A DNA stretch of 18,269 bases from JAQICJ01 sp041686345 (GCA_041686345.1 JAWLEA010000059.1:1-18269), one strand, 5' to 3'. Shown: positions 8,716 to 17,550, numbered from the stretch's first letter. Numbers and translations: made by a program. The notes: generated by a model not told the origin, from the letters alone.

Positions 8716-8887
8716 TTTAGTTCCTATCCCAAAAAGGAAGGTCATCACCTGAACGCGGAATTTTATCTCATCTGCTTTGTCATAACTGCTTGATATAGTG
8801 GCAACTATGACTGCGAAGTTATTCCGCGCAGCTGAGACAAACTTCTCATTCAGTTAATAACCCCCATTCTGGGATAGGAACTAGTTT
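8716..8887. repeat. Imperfect inverted-repeat element of about 170 bases (MITE-like)
   Basis: The ends are complementary: TAGTTCCTATCCCA at 8718-8731 matches the reverse complement of the right end (8870-8883). The inner parts also pair imperfectly; for example the TCTCATCTGC stretch on the left corresponds to GCAGCTGAGA on the right, and GCGGAAT pairs with ATTCCGC. The left half carries the core AAAGGAAGGTCATC (8733-8746) and the right half CCCCCATTCTGGGA (8861-8874), so both repeat types of this window are joined in one element. It contains no coding sequence. Confidence 0.55.
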
Positions 8888-8907
8888 AAACAATTTTTCT
8901 GCCAAAA

Positions 8908-8921
8908 CCCCCATTCTGGGA
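8908..8921 (-). repeat. Intergenic repeat, TCCCAGAATGGGGG-core type, copy 3
   Basis: This is an exact 14-base copy of the core found at 1672-1685 and 8861-8874, followed on the minus strand by TTTT. It lacks the TAGTTCC arms but is bounded by CTG/CAG. It lies 57 bases before the ATG of the YHS lipoprotein gene, within the likely promoter or leader region. Confidence 0.6.
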
Positions 8922-8977
8922 CAGCAAATAATTACGGCATATTTTTATAACCCTCTAATTTAAAATGGAAAATTACC

Positions 8978-9343
8978 ATGAAACTATCTACTTTATTAAT
9001 CGCGTCAAGTACAATTTTGTTGATCTTCGCAGCATGTAAAAAGAATGATGATAAAACCGAGGAAAATTCAAGCCCAAAAGCACAAAACTCCGCGGAAAAA
9101 CCAAAATCCAATACCAAAAACAAAAACCAGGTAAGCAACGGTTTTGCCAATAAGCCTTCCCCGGGAACAAAAGCCTGGTGTCCGGTGATGAAAAATGAAT
9201 TTACTGTCACTGAAAAAACAGAAATGAGCAAATATCAGGGAAAATACTATGCCTTCTGTTGTGGTGGCTGCAAACCCAAATTTGACAAAGATCCGGAAAA
9301 ATTCATCAAAATATTAAAAGAAAAAGACCAAAATGGTTCTTGA
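8978..9343 (+). CDS. YHS-domain lipoprotein, probable periplasmic metal-binding protein
   Basis: The protein has 121 residues with a signal peptide and lipobox FAAC, so C20 would be lipidated. Residues about 21-60 form a Lys/Asn-rich linker. The C-terminal part (about 66-112) is a YHS-type domain: CPVM at 68-71 and the cluster YAFCCGGC with C94, C95 and C98, then a DPEKF tail, which is the family's usual ending. YHS/TRASH-type domains bind soft metals through these cysteines, and in this setting copper or silver are the likely ligands. It is the first gene of the efflux operon, 43 bases before the outer-membrane channel gene, so it could sense, buffer or deliver metal to the pump, a role like that of E. 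coli CusF but with an unrelated fold. The last point is inference. Confidence 0.88.
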   Translation: MKLSTLLIASSTILLIFAACKKNDDKTEENSSPKAQNSAEKPKSNTKNKNQVSNGFANKPSPGTKAWCPVMKNEFTVTEKTEMSKYQGKYYAFCCGGCKPKFDKDPEKFIKILKEKDQNGS

Positions 9344-9386
9344 ATGATTTCATTGGAGGCAGAACCCAAAATTCCACGAGGTGGAC

Positions 9387-10826
9387 ATGTTGTATCAACT
9401 GCGAGTATTTAAAATCAAGATCAGGGGAGTGCCGGAGAAGCTGTTATCGCTCCTTATTCTCCGTTTTCTCCCCTTTTTTTACCTCCCCCTTCTTCTCCTT
9501 TCCTTCTCCTCCTGCACAGACAACAATAAAACACTCACTGTTCCCAACTCAGATTTTTCCCTGGATACCACGCCGCAGATCAAAATTGATCTTCCTCAGA
9601 ATCCAACGCTGGATAACCTGATAGCTTACGCTCTTTCCAACAATCCAAAGCTCAAGGCCATCTACTTCAACTATCTTTCCCACAACTCCAACTACAAAGC
9701 CAAAGGACGCTGGCCTCTGCCCCAGATTGCCTACACCTGGTACATGCAACAGGTGGAAACAAGAGTTGGGCCCCAGCGACATCGTTTTTCCCTGGCCCAG
9801 AAATTCCCCTGGCCCGGCAAATTATCCTCTCAAAAAGAAACTGCCAGGCAATTGTCAATTTACAAACTGGCCAAATACAATATTTTTCGTAATATTCTTC
9901 TGTTTCAACTGAAAAAAAAATGGTTCGAGCTTTCCTTTCTCGCTTCCAGCCTCAAAATTCTCAAAGATTATCGCCAAACTTTGAATTCCATGCTGGAACT
10001 GGCCCAAGTCAAATATAAAACCACCAGACTAAATTATTCTCATCTGGCTAAAATCAAAGTGGAACTGGGAAAATTGAGCAATTCAATCAGCACAATGAGA
10101 ACTCAAATTCAAAATAAAAAAGATGAAATAAAAGCCTATCTGGGTGATGACAAAATAAAATTCAAAGCTCCAAATAAACTACCTCCTCCGGTTAAACTGC
10201 CTCAAATGTCGACTTTGCTTAAATTGCAAAAGGCTAACCATCCTCAACTCGAACAGTTCAAACATCAAATCCAACTTCAGAAAAGCAAAATTAAAGCTTC
10301 TCGAAAAAAGAGCATGCCCGACTTTTTCTTAAAATTCACCTACATTGAAACCGGTGAAAGCGAGATGGAAGAAGTGATTGATAATGGCAAGGATCCGATG
10401 CTGCTGACTTTTGGTTTGTCCTTACCCCTGTGGCGCGACTCTTTTCGTCATGAAACCAAAAGTGCAAAATATAAACTGCAAGAATCCCGAATGCTGATGA
10501 AAGACCTGAAAAATCATCTGGTTAAAAAACTCAGAATTTCTGTAAAAAACTATTTAAATGCTCGCCAAGTCTTGGATAATTACGAAAACAAACTGGTAAA
10601 AGAGGCTGAGCTCGGCTTCAAATTGGGCATAGAAGCCTATGTAGCCGGCAAAGATGATCTTTTTTCAGTGTGGAGTCTGGCCCGATCTGTACAAAAATTA
10701 AAATTAGGCCGAGTGAAAGCTCGCCTGCAACTCAGAATTCACAAAGCTAAAATTGAAAGAATAACCGGAATCACCCTGGATGGAGAAAACAAAGGGAGTG
10801 ACCAGAAAGGGGAACCCAACCAATGA
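9387..10826 (+). CDS. cusC: CusC-like outer-membrane efflux channel (TolC family lipoprotein)
   Basis: This is the outer-membrane factor of the tripartite metal pump, which forms the exit duct through the periplasm and outer membrane. From the ATG at 9387 (GAGG five bases upstream; an in-frame GTG at 9381 is the alternative) it has 479 residues. A hydrophobic signal segment ends in the lipobox FSSC, giving a lipidated C43, as in E. coli CusC. The rest has the TolC-family layout: two similar halves of long alpha-hairpins and short beta-strands, with the typical early segment around LDNLIAYALSNNP, then a RFSLAQKFPWPGK strand in the first half and LTFGLSLPLW in the second. The C-terminal 20 residues are polar. 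The stop overlaps the adaptor ATG by four bases (ATGA), implying translational coupling. The family is firm; the cusC name rests on the operon. Confidence 0.9.
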   Translation: MLYQLRVFKIKIRGVPEKLLSLLILRFLPFFYLPLLLLSFSSCTDNNKTLTVPNSDFSLDTTPQIKIDLPQNPTLDNLIAYALSNNPKLKAIYFNYLSHNSNYKAKGRWPLPQIAYTWYMQQVETRVGPQRHRFSLAQKFPWPGKLSSQKETARQLSIYKLAKYNIFRNILLFQLKKKWFELSFLASSLKILKDYRQTLNSMLELAQVKYKTTRLNYSHLAKIKVELGKLSNSISTMRTQIQNKKDEIKAYLGDDKIKFKAPNKLPPPVKLPQMSTLLKLQKANHPQLEQFKHQIQLQKSKIKASRKKSMPDFFLKFTYIETGESEMEEVIDNGKDPMLLTFGLSLPLWRDSFRHETKSAKYKLQESRMLMKDLKNHLVKKLRISVKNYLNARQVLDNYENKLVKEAELGFKLGIEAYVAGKDDLFSVWSLARSVQKLKLGRVKARLQLRIHKAKIERITGITLDGENKGSDQKGEPNQ

Positions 10827-12685
10827 AAAAGTTCTGGAAAAATCTCTACTTACGCAAACGGTTAAAAACAAGCAGAAAATTCTTTTATAAAAATTATCCC
10901 TTGTTTATTTTCATCTTCTTTATCTACATGGGTTATTCCCTTCTTCCGGCGGGAGAATCAACTTCTCACTCCAATTCAACAACTTCAGCCCAAACCCACC
11001 AGCACGGAAGTTCCAGCCAAAGTAGTCAAACCAAAAGTACTCAAGCAAAAAACACAATCTGGACCTGTTCCATGCATCCCCAGATAAGAAAGAATAAACC
11101 GGGCAAATGCCCAATCTGCGGAATGGATTTGATTAAAGTGAAATCAAAGCAGACTGACAACCAAAGTGATTGGAAACTTGAGATGGGAGAAAGAGCACGT
11201 AATCTGGCTGATCTCCAAGTGGAGCAGGTTAAAAAAATCAAACTGGGAAATTCCCTTGCTGTCACCGGAGAAGTCAAATACAACCGCGAAAAAATCAAAA
11301 CCATCTCAGCCTGGACAGCCGGACGCATAGAAAAGCTCTGGGTCCGGTTTGAAGGACAAGAATTAAAAAGATATCAACTTCTGCTGGCTCTTTACAGTCC
11401 CCAACTCTATGCCACTCAACTGGAATATCTCAAGATAGCCCAATTAAGCAGTAAAACCAAAGGAAGTGCCTTTGGCAGCGGCAAAGACAGCCTGAAGGCA
11501 ATTGAATCCAAACTTAAATTACTGGGTTTTCCGCCTCAACAATTGAAACAATTAAAAAAAGAAGGGAAAGCTCGAAAAAATGTATATGTCTACAGCCCCT
11601 ATAAAAAAGGCACAGTCATAAAAAAATACATCAAGGAAGGAGACTATGTAAAATCAGGAGCCCCCTTGCTTAAAGTTGCCGATCTTTCCAGCATGTGGGT
11701 CTTTTTTGATCTTTACGAAAGAGATGTCCATTTTGCTTCCGAGGGACAGAAGATCAATTTCAAAGTCCAGGCTTATCCTGACAAGGAATTTACCGGCAAG
11801 GTTGACTATATCGACCCCTATCTCGACCGAAAAACACGCACTGTCAGAGCCAGAGCCACCCTGGACAATAAAAAAAGGCTCCTCAAAGACGGTATGTATG
11901 TAAAGGGATTCATCCAGCGCGGTGAAACCGAAGGACGAACTTACATCTCCGTTCCTGCCTCAGCTGTACTGTTTACGGGAAAAACATCAGTAGTTTATGT
12001 AGAACTGAGCAAAGGAGTCTATGAAGGCAGACTGGTTGAATTAGGTCATCGGGTGGGAGACAGATTTTTGATTTTGAGCGGCCTCAAAGAAAACGAGAAG
12101 GTAATAACCAACGGCAACTTCAAAATTGACAGTGCACTTCAAATTCAAGCCAAACACTCAATGATGTCCAAACCAGCCAAAGAAAAAACCAAAGAAGGTC
12201 AACCTCACAACTGGTTGGAATTCAAAAAAGTAAAAACAAAACCAGAATTCCAAAAACAATTGGGACGAGTTGTAAAAGAATATTTTGCTGTTCAGGAAGG
12301 TCTCGAACAGGACAATCTGGCCATAGTTGTTGAAGCTGCCCCCAAAATCAGCAAAGCAGCCAACCAGGTCAAAAGCTCTCCCGAAAACTGGAAGAAGTTG
12401 AAAAAAACTATCATTGCCCGCAGCAAAAAACTCCAAAACTCAAAAGAGCTTTCCGGTGCCAGAGATCATTTTTACTATCTGAGCCGAAGTTTGATTGAAT
12501 CTGTAAAAGCCTACGGGATAAAACTTGATTCGTCCGTCTTCATTCAATTCTGCCCCATGGCTCGCGACAACACCGGAGGTTACTGGCTGCAAAGCACCAG
12601 AAGAATAGCCAATCCTTATTTCGGTGCCAGCATGCACCGTTGCGGCGAAACTGTCATCTCCGTTCAGGAGAAAAAGGGGGAATAA
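10823..12685 (+). CDS. cusB: CusB-like periplasmic adaptor with extra metal-binding domains
   Basis: This is the membrane-fusion subunit linking the inner-membrane pump to the outer-membrane channel. In order, its 620 residues show a basic N-terminus and membrane anchor (about 24-45), a low-complexity Ser/Gln/Thr linker, and a heavy-metal-binding domain at about 80-106 with CSMHP (C82, M84, H85) and CPICGMDL (C96, C99, M101). The HlyD/RND adaptor core follows (about 140-440; for example PYKKGTVIKKYIKEGDYV and LSSMWVFFDLYE). The C-terminal domain (about 470-612) resembles DUF3347, with CPMA (C577, M579), WLQ and NPYFG...M604-H-R-C607-G. E. coli CusB has about 407 residues and lacks both added domains. 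Known relatives in Bacteroidota and other groups carry one or both. The next gene's ATG follows the stop directly. Cu/Ag specificity is inferred from the Met/Cys-rich modules. Confidence 0.93.
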   Translation: MKKFWKNLYLRKRLKTSRKFFYKNYPLFIFIFFIYMGYSLLPAGESTSHSNSTTSAQTHQHGSSSQSSQTKSTQAKNTIWTCSMHPQIRKNKPGKCPICGMDLIKVKSKQTDNQSDWKLEMGERARNLADLQVEQVKKIKLGNSLAVTGEVKYNREKIKTISAWTAGRIEKLWVRFEGQELKRYQLLLALYSPQLYATQLEYLKIAQLSSKTKGSAFGSGKDSLKAIESKLKLLGFPPQQLKQLKKEGKARKNVYVYSPYKKGTVIKKYIKEGDYVKSGAPLLKVADLSSMWVFFDLYERDVHFASEGQKINFKVQAYPDKEFTGKVDYIDPYLDRKTRTVRARATLDNKKRLLKDGMYVKGFIQRGETEGRTYISVPASAVLFTGKTSVVYVELSKGVYEGRLVELGHRVGDRFLILSGLKENEKVITNGNFKIDSALQIQAKHSMMSKPAKEKTKEGQPHNWLEFKKVKTKPEFQKQLGRVVKEYFAVQEGLEQDNLAIVVEAAPKISKAANQVKSSPENWKKLKKTIIARSKKLQNSKELSGARDHFYYLSRSLIESVKAYGIKLDSSVFIQFCPMARDNTGGYWLQSTRRIANPYFGASMHRCGETVISVQEKKGE

Positions 12686-15600
12686 ATGGTTAAACTCAAA
12701 CCAAAATCAACCCTTGACAAATTAATTGCTTTTTCGCTGCAATACAAACTGGTGGTCTTTTTACTGGCGACTTTACTGTTTTTCTGGGGTATCTCTGTTG
12801 CTCCCTTTGATTACGGTATCTCCTTCATACCCCGCAACTCGGTTAATGTGGATGCCATCCCTGATATTGGAGAAAACCAGCAAATTGTCTTCACCAAATG
12901 GGCAGGAAGATCCCCCAACGAAATCGAAGAGCAGATTACCTACCCTCTTTCCCAGCTCCTTCTGGGTATTCCAGGAGTAAAAACAGTACGAGGAGCTTCC
13001 ATGTTCGGATTTTCCTCCATCTACGTCATCTTTGAAGAAGGGGTGGAGTTTTTCTGGTCCCGCAGCCGCCTTCTGGAAAAATTGAATTCCCTGCCTCCGG
13101 GATTGCTGCCTTCTGATGTCAAACCTTCTCTAGGTCCACCGGCCACTGCCCTGGGCCAGGTTTTCTGGTACACAATCGAGGGCAGGGATAAACAGGGAAA
13201 AGCGGTAGGAGGTTGGGATCTTAACGAGCTTCGAACAATTCAAGATTACCAGATCAAATACGGACTTCAGGCTGTAAGCGGAGTAGCTGAAGTGGCATCC
13301 ATCGGAGGATTCAAAGAAGAAATCCACGTGGAAATCAATCCTGATCTCCTGCAAAAATTTGGTCTGAGCAACCGGGATATTGCCAAAACCATCAATAATT
13401 CCAACTTGAACGTTGGCGCCCGCACACTTGAGATAAACCAAGTGGAATATATGCTGCGGGGAGTGGGCGAGATTGAAGAAATAGACGACGTACGCAATGC
13501 TATCATTAAATATGTCGAGGGCAAAGCCATCAGAGTCAAGGATGTAGCCCGGGTTTCGCCGGGACCGGCTTTGAGACGCGGTCTGCTGGATAAAGGCGGC
13601 GCCGAGGTTGTGGGTGGCGTGGTAATTATCCAGCAAAATGCAAACGCCAAAGAAACCATCGCCCGGGTAAAACAGAAAATAGCAAAATTATCACCGGGTT
13701 TGCCCAGCAAAAAGTTGAACGACGGACGCCTGTCCAAACTTGAAATCATCCCTTTTTACGATCGTACCCAACTGATCAATGAAACGGTGGAAACTCTCAA
13801 TCACACCCTCGAACATGAAATCTTTATCACCATAATCGTAATCATGATTCTCCTGGGTCATCTGAAAACCTCCCTTCTCATCAGTGGTATTCTGCCCCTG
13901 GGCGTACTGTTTTCCTTTATTCTGATGAAACTGGGAGGAGTTCAATCCAATATCCTTTCTCTTTCGGGAATAGCCATCGCCATCGGCACCATGGTTGATG
14001 TGGGTATCGTCATTACCGAAAACATCATCCGACGACACAAAGAGAACAAAAACAAAGATCAGGAGCTGGAAGTAACAATTTTCAAAGCTGTTTCCGAAGT
14101 TGCTCCGGCTGTCATAACCTCTATTTCCACTACTATTGTCAGCTTCCTCCCTGTTTTTGTCATGATTGGAACGGAAGGCAAACTTTTCAGACCCCTTGCC
14201 TTTACCAAAACATTCGCTCTTTTAAGTTCACTGATTATTGCCCTGTTTTTGATTCCCCCGCTCAGCATTTTCGTTTTAAAAAAAACCAAAAGCAAAAACC
14301 ATGCATTAAAACAATATCTTCTCCAAGCAATTCTCTTCTTTTTGGCCATAGTTCTTCTTTATTTTCATTGGTTCCTCGGTCTGCTCGGGCTTGCTGTTGT
14401 CGGACTGCGCCTTTACGGAACCACCGGCAAATATCCCCGAATCATCACCACCTTAACTAATCTAACGGTAGCCCTGGGCGCAATTTTTCTTCTCTCCCGA
14501 CTCTGGATACCCCTGGGATTTGGCAGAACCAACTTCGACAATTTTCTGTTTACTGTGATCATGATGGCTGTGGTACTGTCTGTTTTTGTAATCTACCACC
14601 ACTTTTACCAGCAACTTCTCAACTATTTTATCAAACACCGCTTCTTTTTTACCCTGATTTTCCTCACGATTCTGTTTACGGGACTACTGATCTGGCAGGG
14701 TTATGATAACTTGAGCCAAGCCGCGGGATTTGATCCGTCCGGTTCCAACTCAATCTCCAGACTGAAGAAAAATTTTCCGGGAATATCCAAAGAATTCATG
14801 CCCCCACTGGATGAAGGCTCTTTCCTGCTGATGCCTACGGTGATGCCCCATTCTTCCATCGGCGAAGTCAAGGATTTCCTGGGCAAACAGGATATGTCAA
14901 TTCAAAACATCCACGAGGTAAAACAGGTTGTAGGCAAGCTGGGACGGGCTGAAACACCGCTGGATCCTGCTCCGATCAGCATGATCGAAACTATCATCAA
15001 TTACTATCCCCGCTATTATCGCAACAGCGAGGGCGAGGTTGTAAAATTCAAATATAATTCAAACGAAGTTGATTTTTTTCGTGATTTTAACGGCCATCAG
15101 GTTCTTGCTCCCGACGGTCATCCCTACCGGGTTACCGGCAAGTACATCCGTACAAAAGAGGGACACCTGATCAAAGACAAAAACGGTCGGGCCTTTCCTC
15201 TGTGGAGACCACCGCTGGATCCGGAATTAAATCCCAAACGCTCAGCCTGGGACGGCATAAACAACCCTGATGATATCTGGAACGAAATTGTCAGTGCTGC
15301 CCGGATACCGGGCATTACCTCCGCCCCCAAACTCCAACCCATTTCCACCCGTATCGTCATGTTGCAAAGTGGCATCAAGGCGGCCATGGGAATAAAAGTA
15401 TTTGGTCCCACCGTGGAAGATGTGGAAGAAGTCATCACCAAACTCGAAGCCATCATTAAAAAGGTGGAAACTGTCAATTCCGAATCGGTCAGTTCGGATC
15501 GCATCGTATCCAAACCCTATCTGGAGATCAGACCCAAACCTGAAGCTCTGGCCCGCTACGGAATAAATACCCGCATCTTGATGGAGAATTTTGAAACAGC

Positions 15601-16567
15601 CACAGGAGGAAAAAAGGTGGCAACCGTGATCAGAGATTTCGAACGCATCCCTGTTAGAATCAGATATATGAGAGATTTCCGCCACTCTCCGGCTGCTTTG
15701 AACAATCTGCTTATCCCCCTCGGACAAGAACGCTATCTTCCTTTATCCACTTTAGCTACAATTAGCTACGTCAAAGGACCCCAGGTAATCAAAAGTGAAA
15801 ACAGCTCCAAAGTTGGAGCCGTAACCTTCGGAGGCAAAGACGGTTATTCTGAAATCGAGGTAGTACAAGCTGTATTAACCCAAATTAAAAAAGAAATCGA
15901 TAATAAGCAACTTCAATTACCCTCCGGCAGCAGTTATGAACCTGCCGGCAACTTCAAAAACCATCAACGCTTCCAGCGCCGCCTCAAAATCATCATTCCC
16001 CTCTCGCTGGTGGTGATTTTTCTGATTATTTACCTGCAATTCAGATCCATTATTACAGCTTTTTTGATTTTCTCCGGAATAGCCCTGGCCTGGTCAGGAG
16101 GTTTCATCATGATCTGGCTCTACGGACAGAGTTGGTTTCTCGATTTCTCTTTTATGGATGTGGAAATACGCCAATTTATGCAGGTTCAAGACATCAACCT
16201 CAGCGTGGCGGTCTGGGTAGGTTTTCTGGCATTGTTCGGTATCGCCACTGATGATGGAGTTGTCATGGCCACCTATATCAGCCAGAAATTTGCCAAAAAC
16301 AAACCGAATTCGGTGGAACAGATTCGCAAAAACACAGTTGCAGCCGGCATGAAAAGGATTCGCGCCACCTTGATGACAACCGCTACTACCATCCTGGCAC
16401 TGGTTCCGGTTCTGTCTTCCCACACCCGTGGTTCAGACGTAATGGTTCCCATGGCTGTACCCGTGTTTGGAGGAATGGTTTTCGAAATATTCACCACCCT
16501 GGTTGTACCTGTCTATTATTCCTTTTTTGAAGAATTGAAGCTCAAACTTTCCCGGAAACTAAACTAG
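12686..16567 (+). CDS. cusA: CusA-like heavy-metal RND efflux pump, long form
   Basis: This is the proton-driven inner-membrane pump of the complex, and its 1293 residues make it about 250 longer than E. coli CusA (1047). The TM4 motif GTMVDVGIVITEN (D438) fits the Cu/Ag class better than the Zn/Co/Cd class. By local motif match, M716 (LLMPT) and M892 (VMLQSG) correspond to E. coli M573 and M672 of the metal site. The extra length lies in two places: added hydrophobic helices at about 540-660, between TM6 and TM7, and an insert at about 775-862 in the periplasmic porter region, rich in charged and Gly/Asp residues. I recall both in long CusA forms of other phyla. In the C-terminal half, D1189-D1190 stand where CusA has a helix with a conserved acidic residue. 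It is the last gene of the operon; no terminator is evident after it. Confidence 0.95.
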   Translation: MVKLKPKSTLDKLIAFSLQYKLVVFLLATLLFFWGISVAPFDYGISFIPRNSVNVDAIPDIGENQQIVFTKWAGRSPNEIEEQITYPLSQLLLGIPGVKTVRGASMFGFSSIYVIFEEGVEFFWSRSRLLEKLNSLPPGLLPSDVKPSLGPPATALGQVFWYTIEGRDKQGKAVGGWDLNELRTIQDYQIKYGLQAVSGVAEVASIGGFKEEIHVEINPDLLQKFGLSNRDIAKTINNSNLNVGARTLEINQVEYMLRGVGEIEEIDDVRNAIIKYVEGKAIRVKDVARVSPGPALRRGLLDKGGAEVVGGVVIIQQNANAKETIARVKQKIAKLSPGLPSKKLNDGRLSKLEIIPFYDRTQLINETVETLNHTLEHEIFITIIVIMILLGHLKTSLLISGILPLGVLFSFILMKLGGVQSNILSLSGIAIAIGTMVDVGIVITENIIRRHKENKNKDQELEVTIFKAVSEVAPAVITSISTTIVSFLPVFVMIGTEGKLFRPLAFTKTFALLSSLIIALFLIPPLSIFVLKKTKSKNHALKQYLLQAILFFLAIVLLYFHWFLGLLGLAVVGLRLYGTTGKYPRIITTLTNLTVALGAIFLLSRLWIPLGFGRTNFDNFLFTVIMMAVVLSVFVIYHHFYQQLLNYFIKHRFFFTLIFLTILFTGLLIWQGYDNLSQAAGFDPSGSNSISRLKKNFPGISKEFMPPLDEGSFLLMPTVMPHSSIGEVKDFLGKQDMSIQNIHEVKQVVGKLGRAETPLDPAPISMIETIINYYPRYYRNSEGEVVKFKYNSNEVDFFRDFNGHQVLAPDGHPYRVTGKYIRTKEGHLIKDKNGRAFPLWRPPLDPELNPKRSAWDGINNPDDIWNEIVSAARIPGITSAPKLQPISTRIVMLQSGIKAAMGIKVFGPTVEDVEEVITKLEAIIKKVETVNSESVSSDRIVSKPYLEIRPKPEALARYGINTRILMENFETATGGKKVATVIRDFERIPVRIRYMRDFRHSPAALNNLLIPLGQERYLPLSTLATISYVKGPQVIKSENSSKVGAVTFGGKDGYSEIEVVQAVLTQIKKEIDNKQLQLPSGSSYEPAGNFKNHQRFQRRLKIIIPLSLVVIFLIIYLQFRSIITAFLIFSGIALAWSGGFIMIWLYGQSWFLDFSFMDVEIRQFMQVQDINLSVAVWVGFLALFGIATDDGVVMATYISQKFAKNKPNSVEQIRKNTVAAGMKRIRATLMTTATTILALVPVLSSHTRGSDVMVPMAVPVFGGMVFEIFTTLVVPVYYSFFEELKLKLSRKLN

Positions 16568-16651
16568 GTTATCTAAAACTACAATACAAAGTTCACAAAT
16601 GCATCAAAACCATGAATACTTCATTCCCCTGAGCTCACCAATAACAATCAT

Positions 16652-16680
16652 TTGCTTTGGGTTAAATACTGTGCAATAAT
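16652..16680 (+). promoter_or_regulatory. Possible sigma-70-type promoter
   Basis: TTGCTT (16652-16657) and AATAAT (16675-16680) are 17 bases apart and lie 46 bases before the ATG at 16726. The match to consensus is moderate in an AT-rich gap, so this is only a candidate. If real, the downstream gene is not part of the efflux transcript. Confidence 0.3.
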
Positions 16681-16725
16681 AGCAATATCAAGATTTGTCC
16701 TACCTTAAACCTGACGAGGTGTTTT

Positions 16726-17550
16726 ATGCAAAAACCTTTATTACTATTAGTTTTTCTGGCTGCACTTTTTACCGCACTTTTGTTCAGGCTTTTCCAGATT
16801 AAACTCAAACAAAGGCACAAATACCGGGGATTGATCGGAAAATTCTGGCTGGCCACCACTATTTTTGCTCTTTTTTTAGGTTGCAAAACCAACTCCTCCA
16901 AAACAGGTGATACCAGCGCTTCCGACAAATCCAATCAGCAAAATATAACCCATAGCCCCAAACAAAATGATTCCAAATCAACTCCCCAAACAAAACCTGA
17001 TTCCAAATCTGATTCAAACCATAAAACCACTCAAAATAAGCCTGGCAACAACAAAAAACCAGGATTCATTCAAGCAGCCAAAACAGTCTGGCGCAGCTTT
17101 GACTGGAAACGCACAGATGAATTTAAAAAAATTGTCAATAAACACATCAAAACCGGCAATCTCGATAAAAATACAGGGGCAAAACTGATTACCCTGTTCA
17201 GAGAAATGGCGGGAGTAAAAAAAAGAACCAATTCCAGAGTCAGTTGTTACAAAATGACCATAAAGGGTTCCTTTGTGGTTTCTTCCAAAAAGAAAATTTA
17301 TGAACAGATTGAGCAGATCAGGAAACTGAAGAAAAAAGGAGCGGTTGACGCCAAAACTTTCAATACAGTACTGAAAAGCCTTTCCCTGAAAATAGAAAAA
17401 CTCAATGAAGCTCGCAAGATTTCCAACAACGATTACAAAAAAAGCCGCAAAGAAATCGCCGCTCTCAAGCAAAAAACCATCAAACCCTCTACCTTAACCA
17501 CTAAAACAGCTGAAAAAGTAATTTCCCTCGAAGGCCTCAAAAAGAAATAA
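16726..17550 (+). CDS. Envelope protein of unknown function with lipobox-like motif
   Basis: I do not recognise this 274-residue protein. It has two N-terminal hydrophobic segments (about 3-25 and 38-52) separated by a basic stretch, and the second ends in LFLGC with C53 fitting a lipobox. Residues about 54-118 are a Ser/Lys/Asn/Gln-rich linker. The remaining part is a Lys-rich, mostly alpha-helical domain with likely coiled coil at about 185-250. The ATG at 16726 has GAGGTG six bases upstream. An in-frame TTG at 16831 would yield a standard lipoprotein signal peptide but has no well-placed ribosome site. It follows the efflux operon by 158 bases; a link to metal efflux is possible but nothing in the sequence shows it. 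Confidence 0.75.
   Translation: MQKPLLLLVFLAALFTALLFRLFQIKLKQRHKYRGLIGKFWLATTIFALFLGCKTNSSKTGDTSASDKSNQQNITHSPKQNDSKSTPQTKPDSKSDSNHKTTQNKPGNNKKPGFIQAAKTVWRSFDWKRTDEFKKIVNKHIKTGNLDKNTGAKLITLFREMAGVKKRTNSRVSCYKMTIKGSFVVSSKKKIYEQIEQIRKLKKKGAVDAKTFNTVLKSLSLKIEKLNEARKISNNDYKKSRKEIAALKQKTIKPSTLTTKTAEKVISLEGLKKK

Larger units (their letters stand above)
8461..8977. other. 517-base divergent intergenic region rich in small repeats
   Basis: No gene is supported here. It separates the divergent sbcD and metal-efflux operons and must hold both promoters. From left to right it contains a GTTC-N4-GAAC palindrome (8485-8498), a GGAACTA arm (8499-8505), a 22-base motif shared with 17588-17609 (8583-8604), a roughly 170-base imperfect inverted repeat (8716-8887), and a separate copy of the TCCCAGAATGGGGG hairpin (8908-8921). 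I could not pick out a convincing -35/-10 pair for the efflux operon. Confidence 0.8.

Noticed and set aside
9340..9621. ATG overlapping the stop of the YHS lipoprotein gene, opening a 93-codon frame
   Set aside because: The frame runs out of phase into the outer-membrane channel gene and encodes nothing recognisable; the channel's own start with GAGG is better.
13130..13749. Two overlapping minus-strand frames inside the RND pump gene
   Set aside because: They lie wholly within conserved porter-domain coding sequence and resemble nothing.
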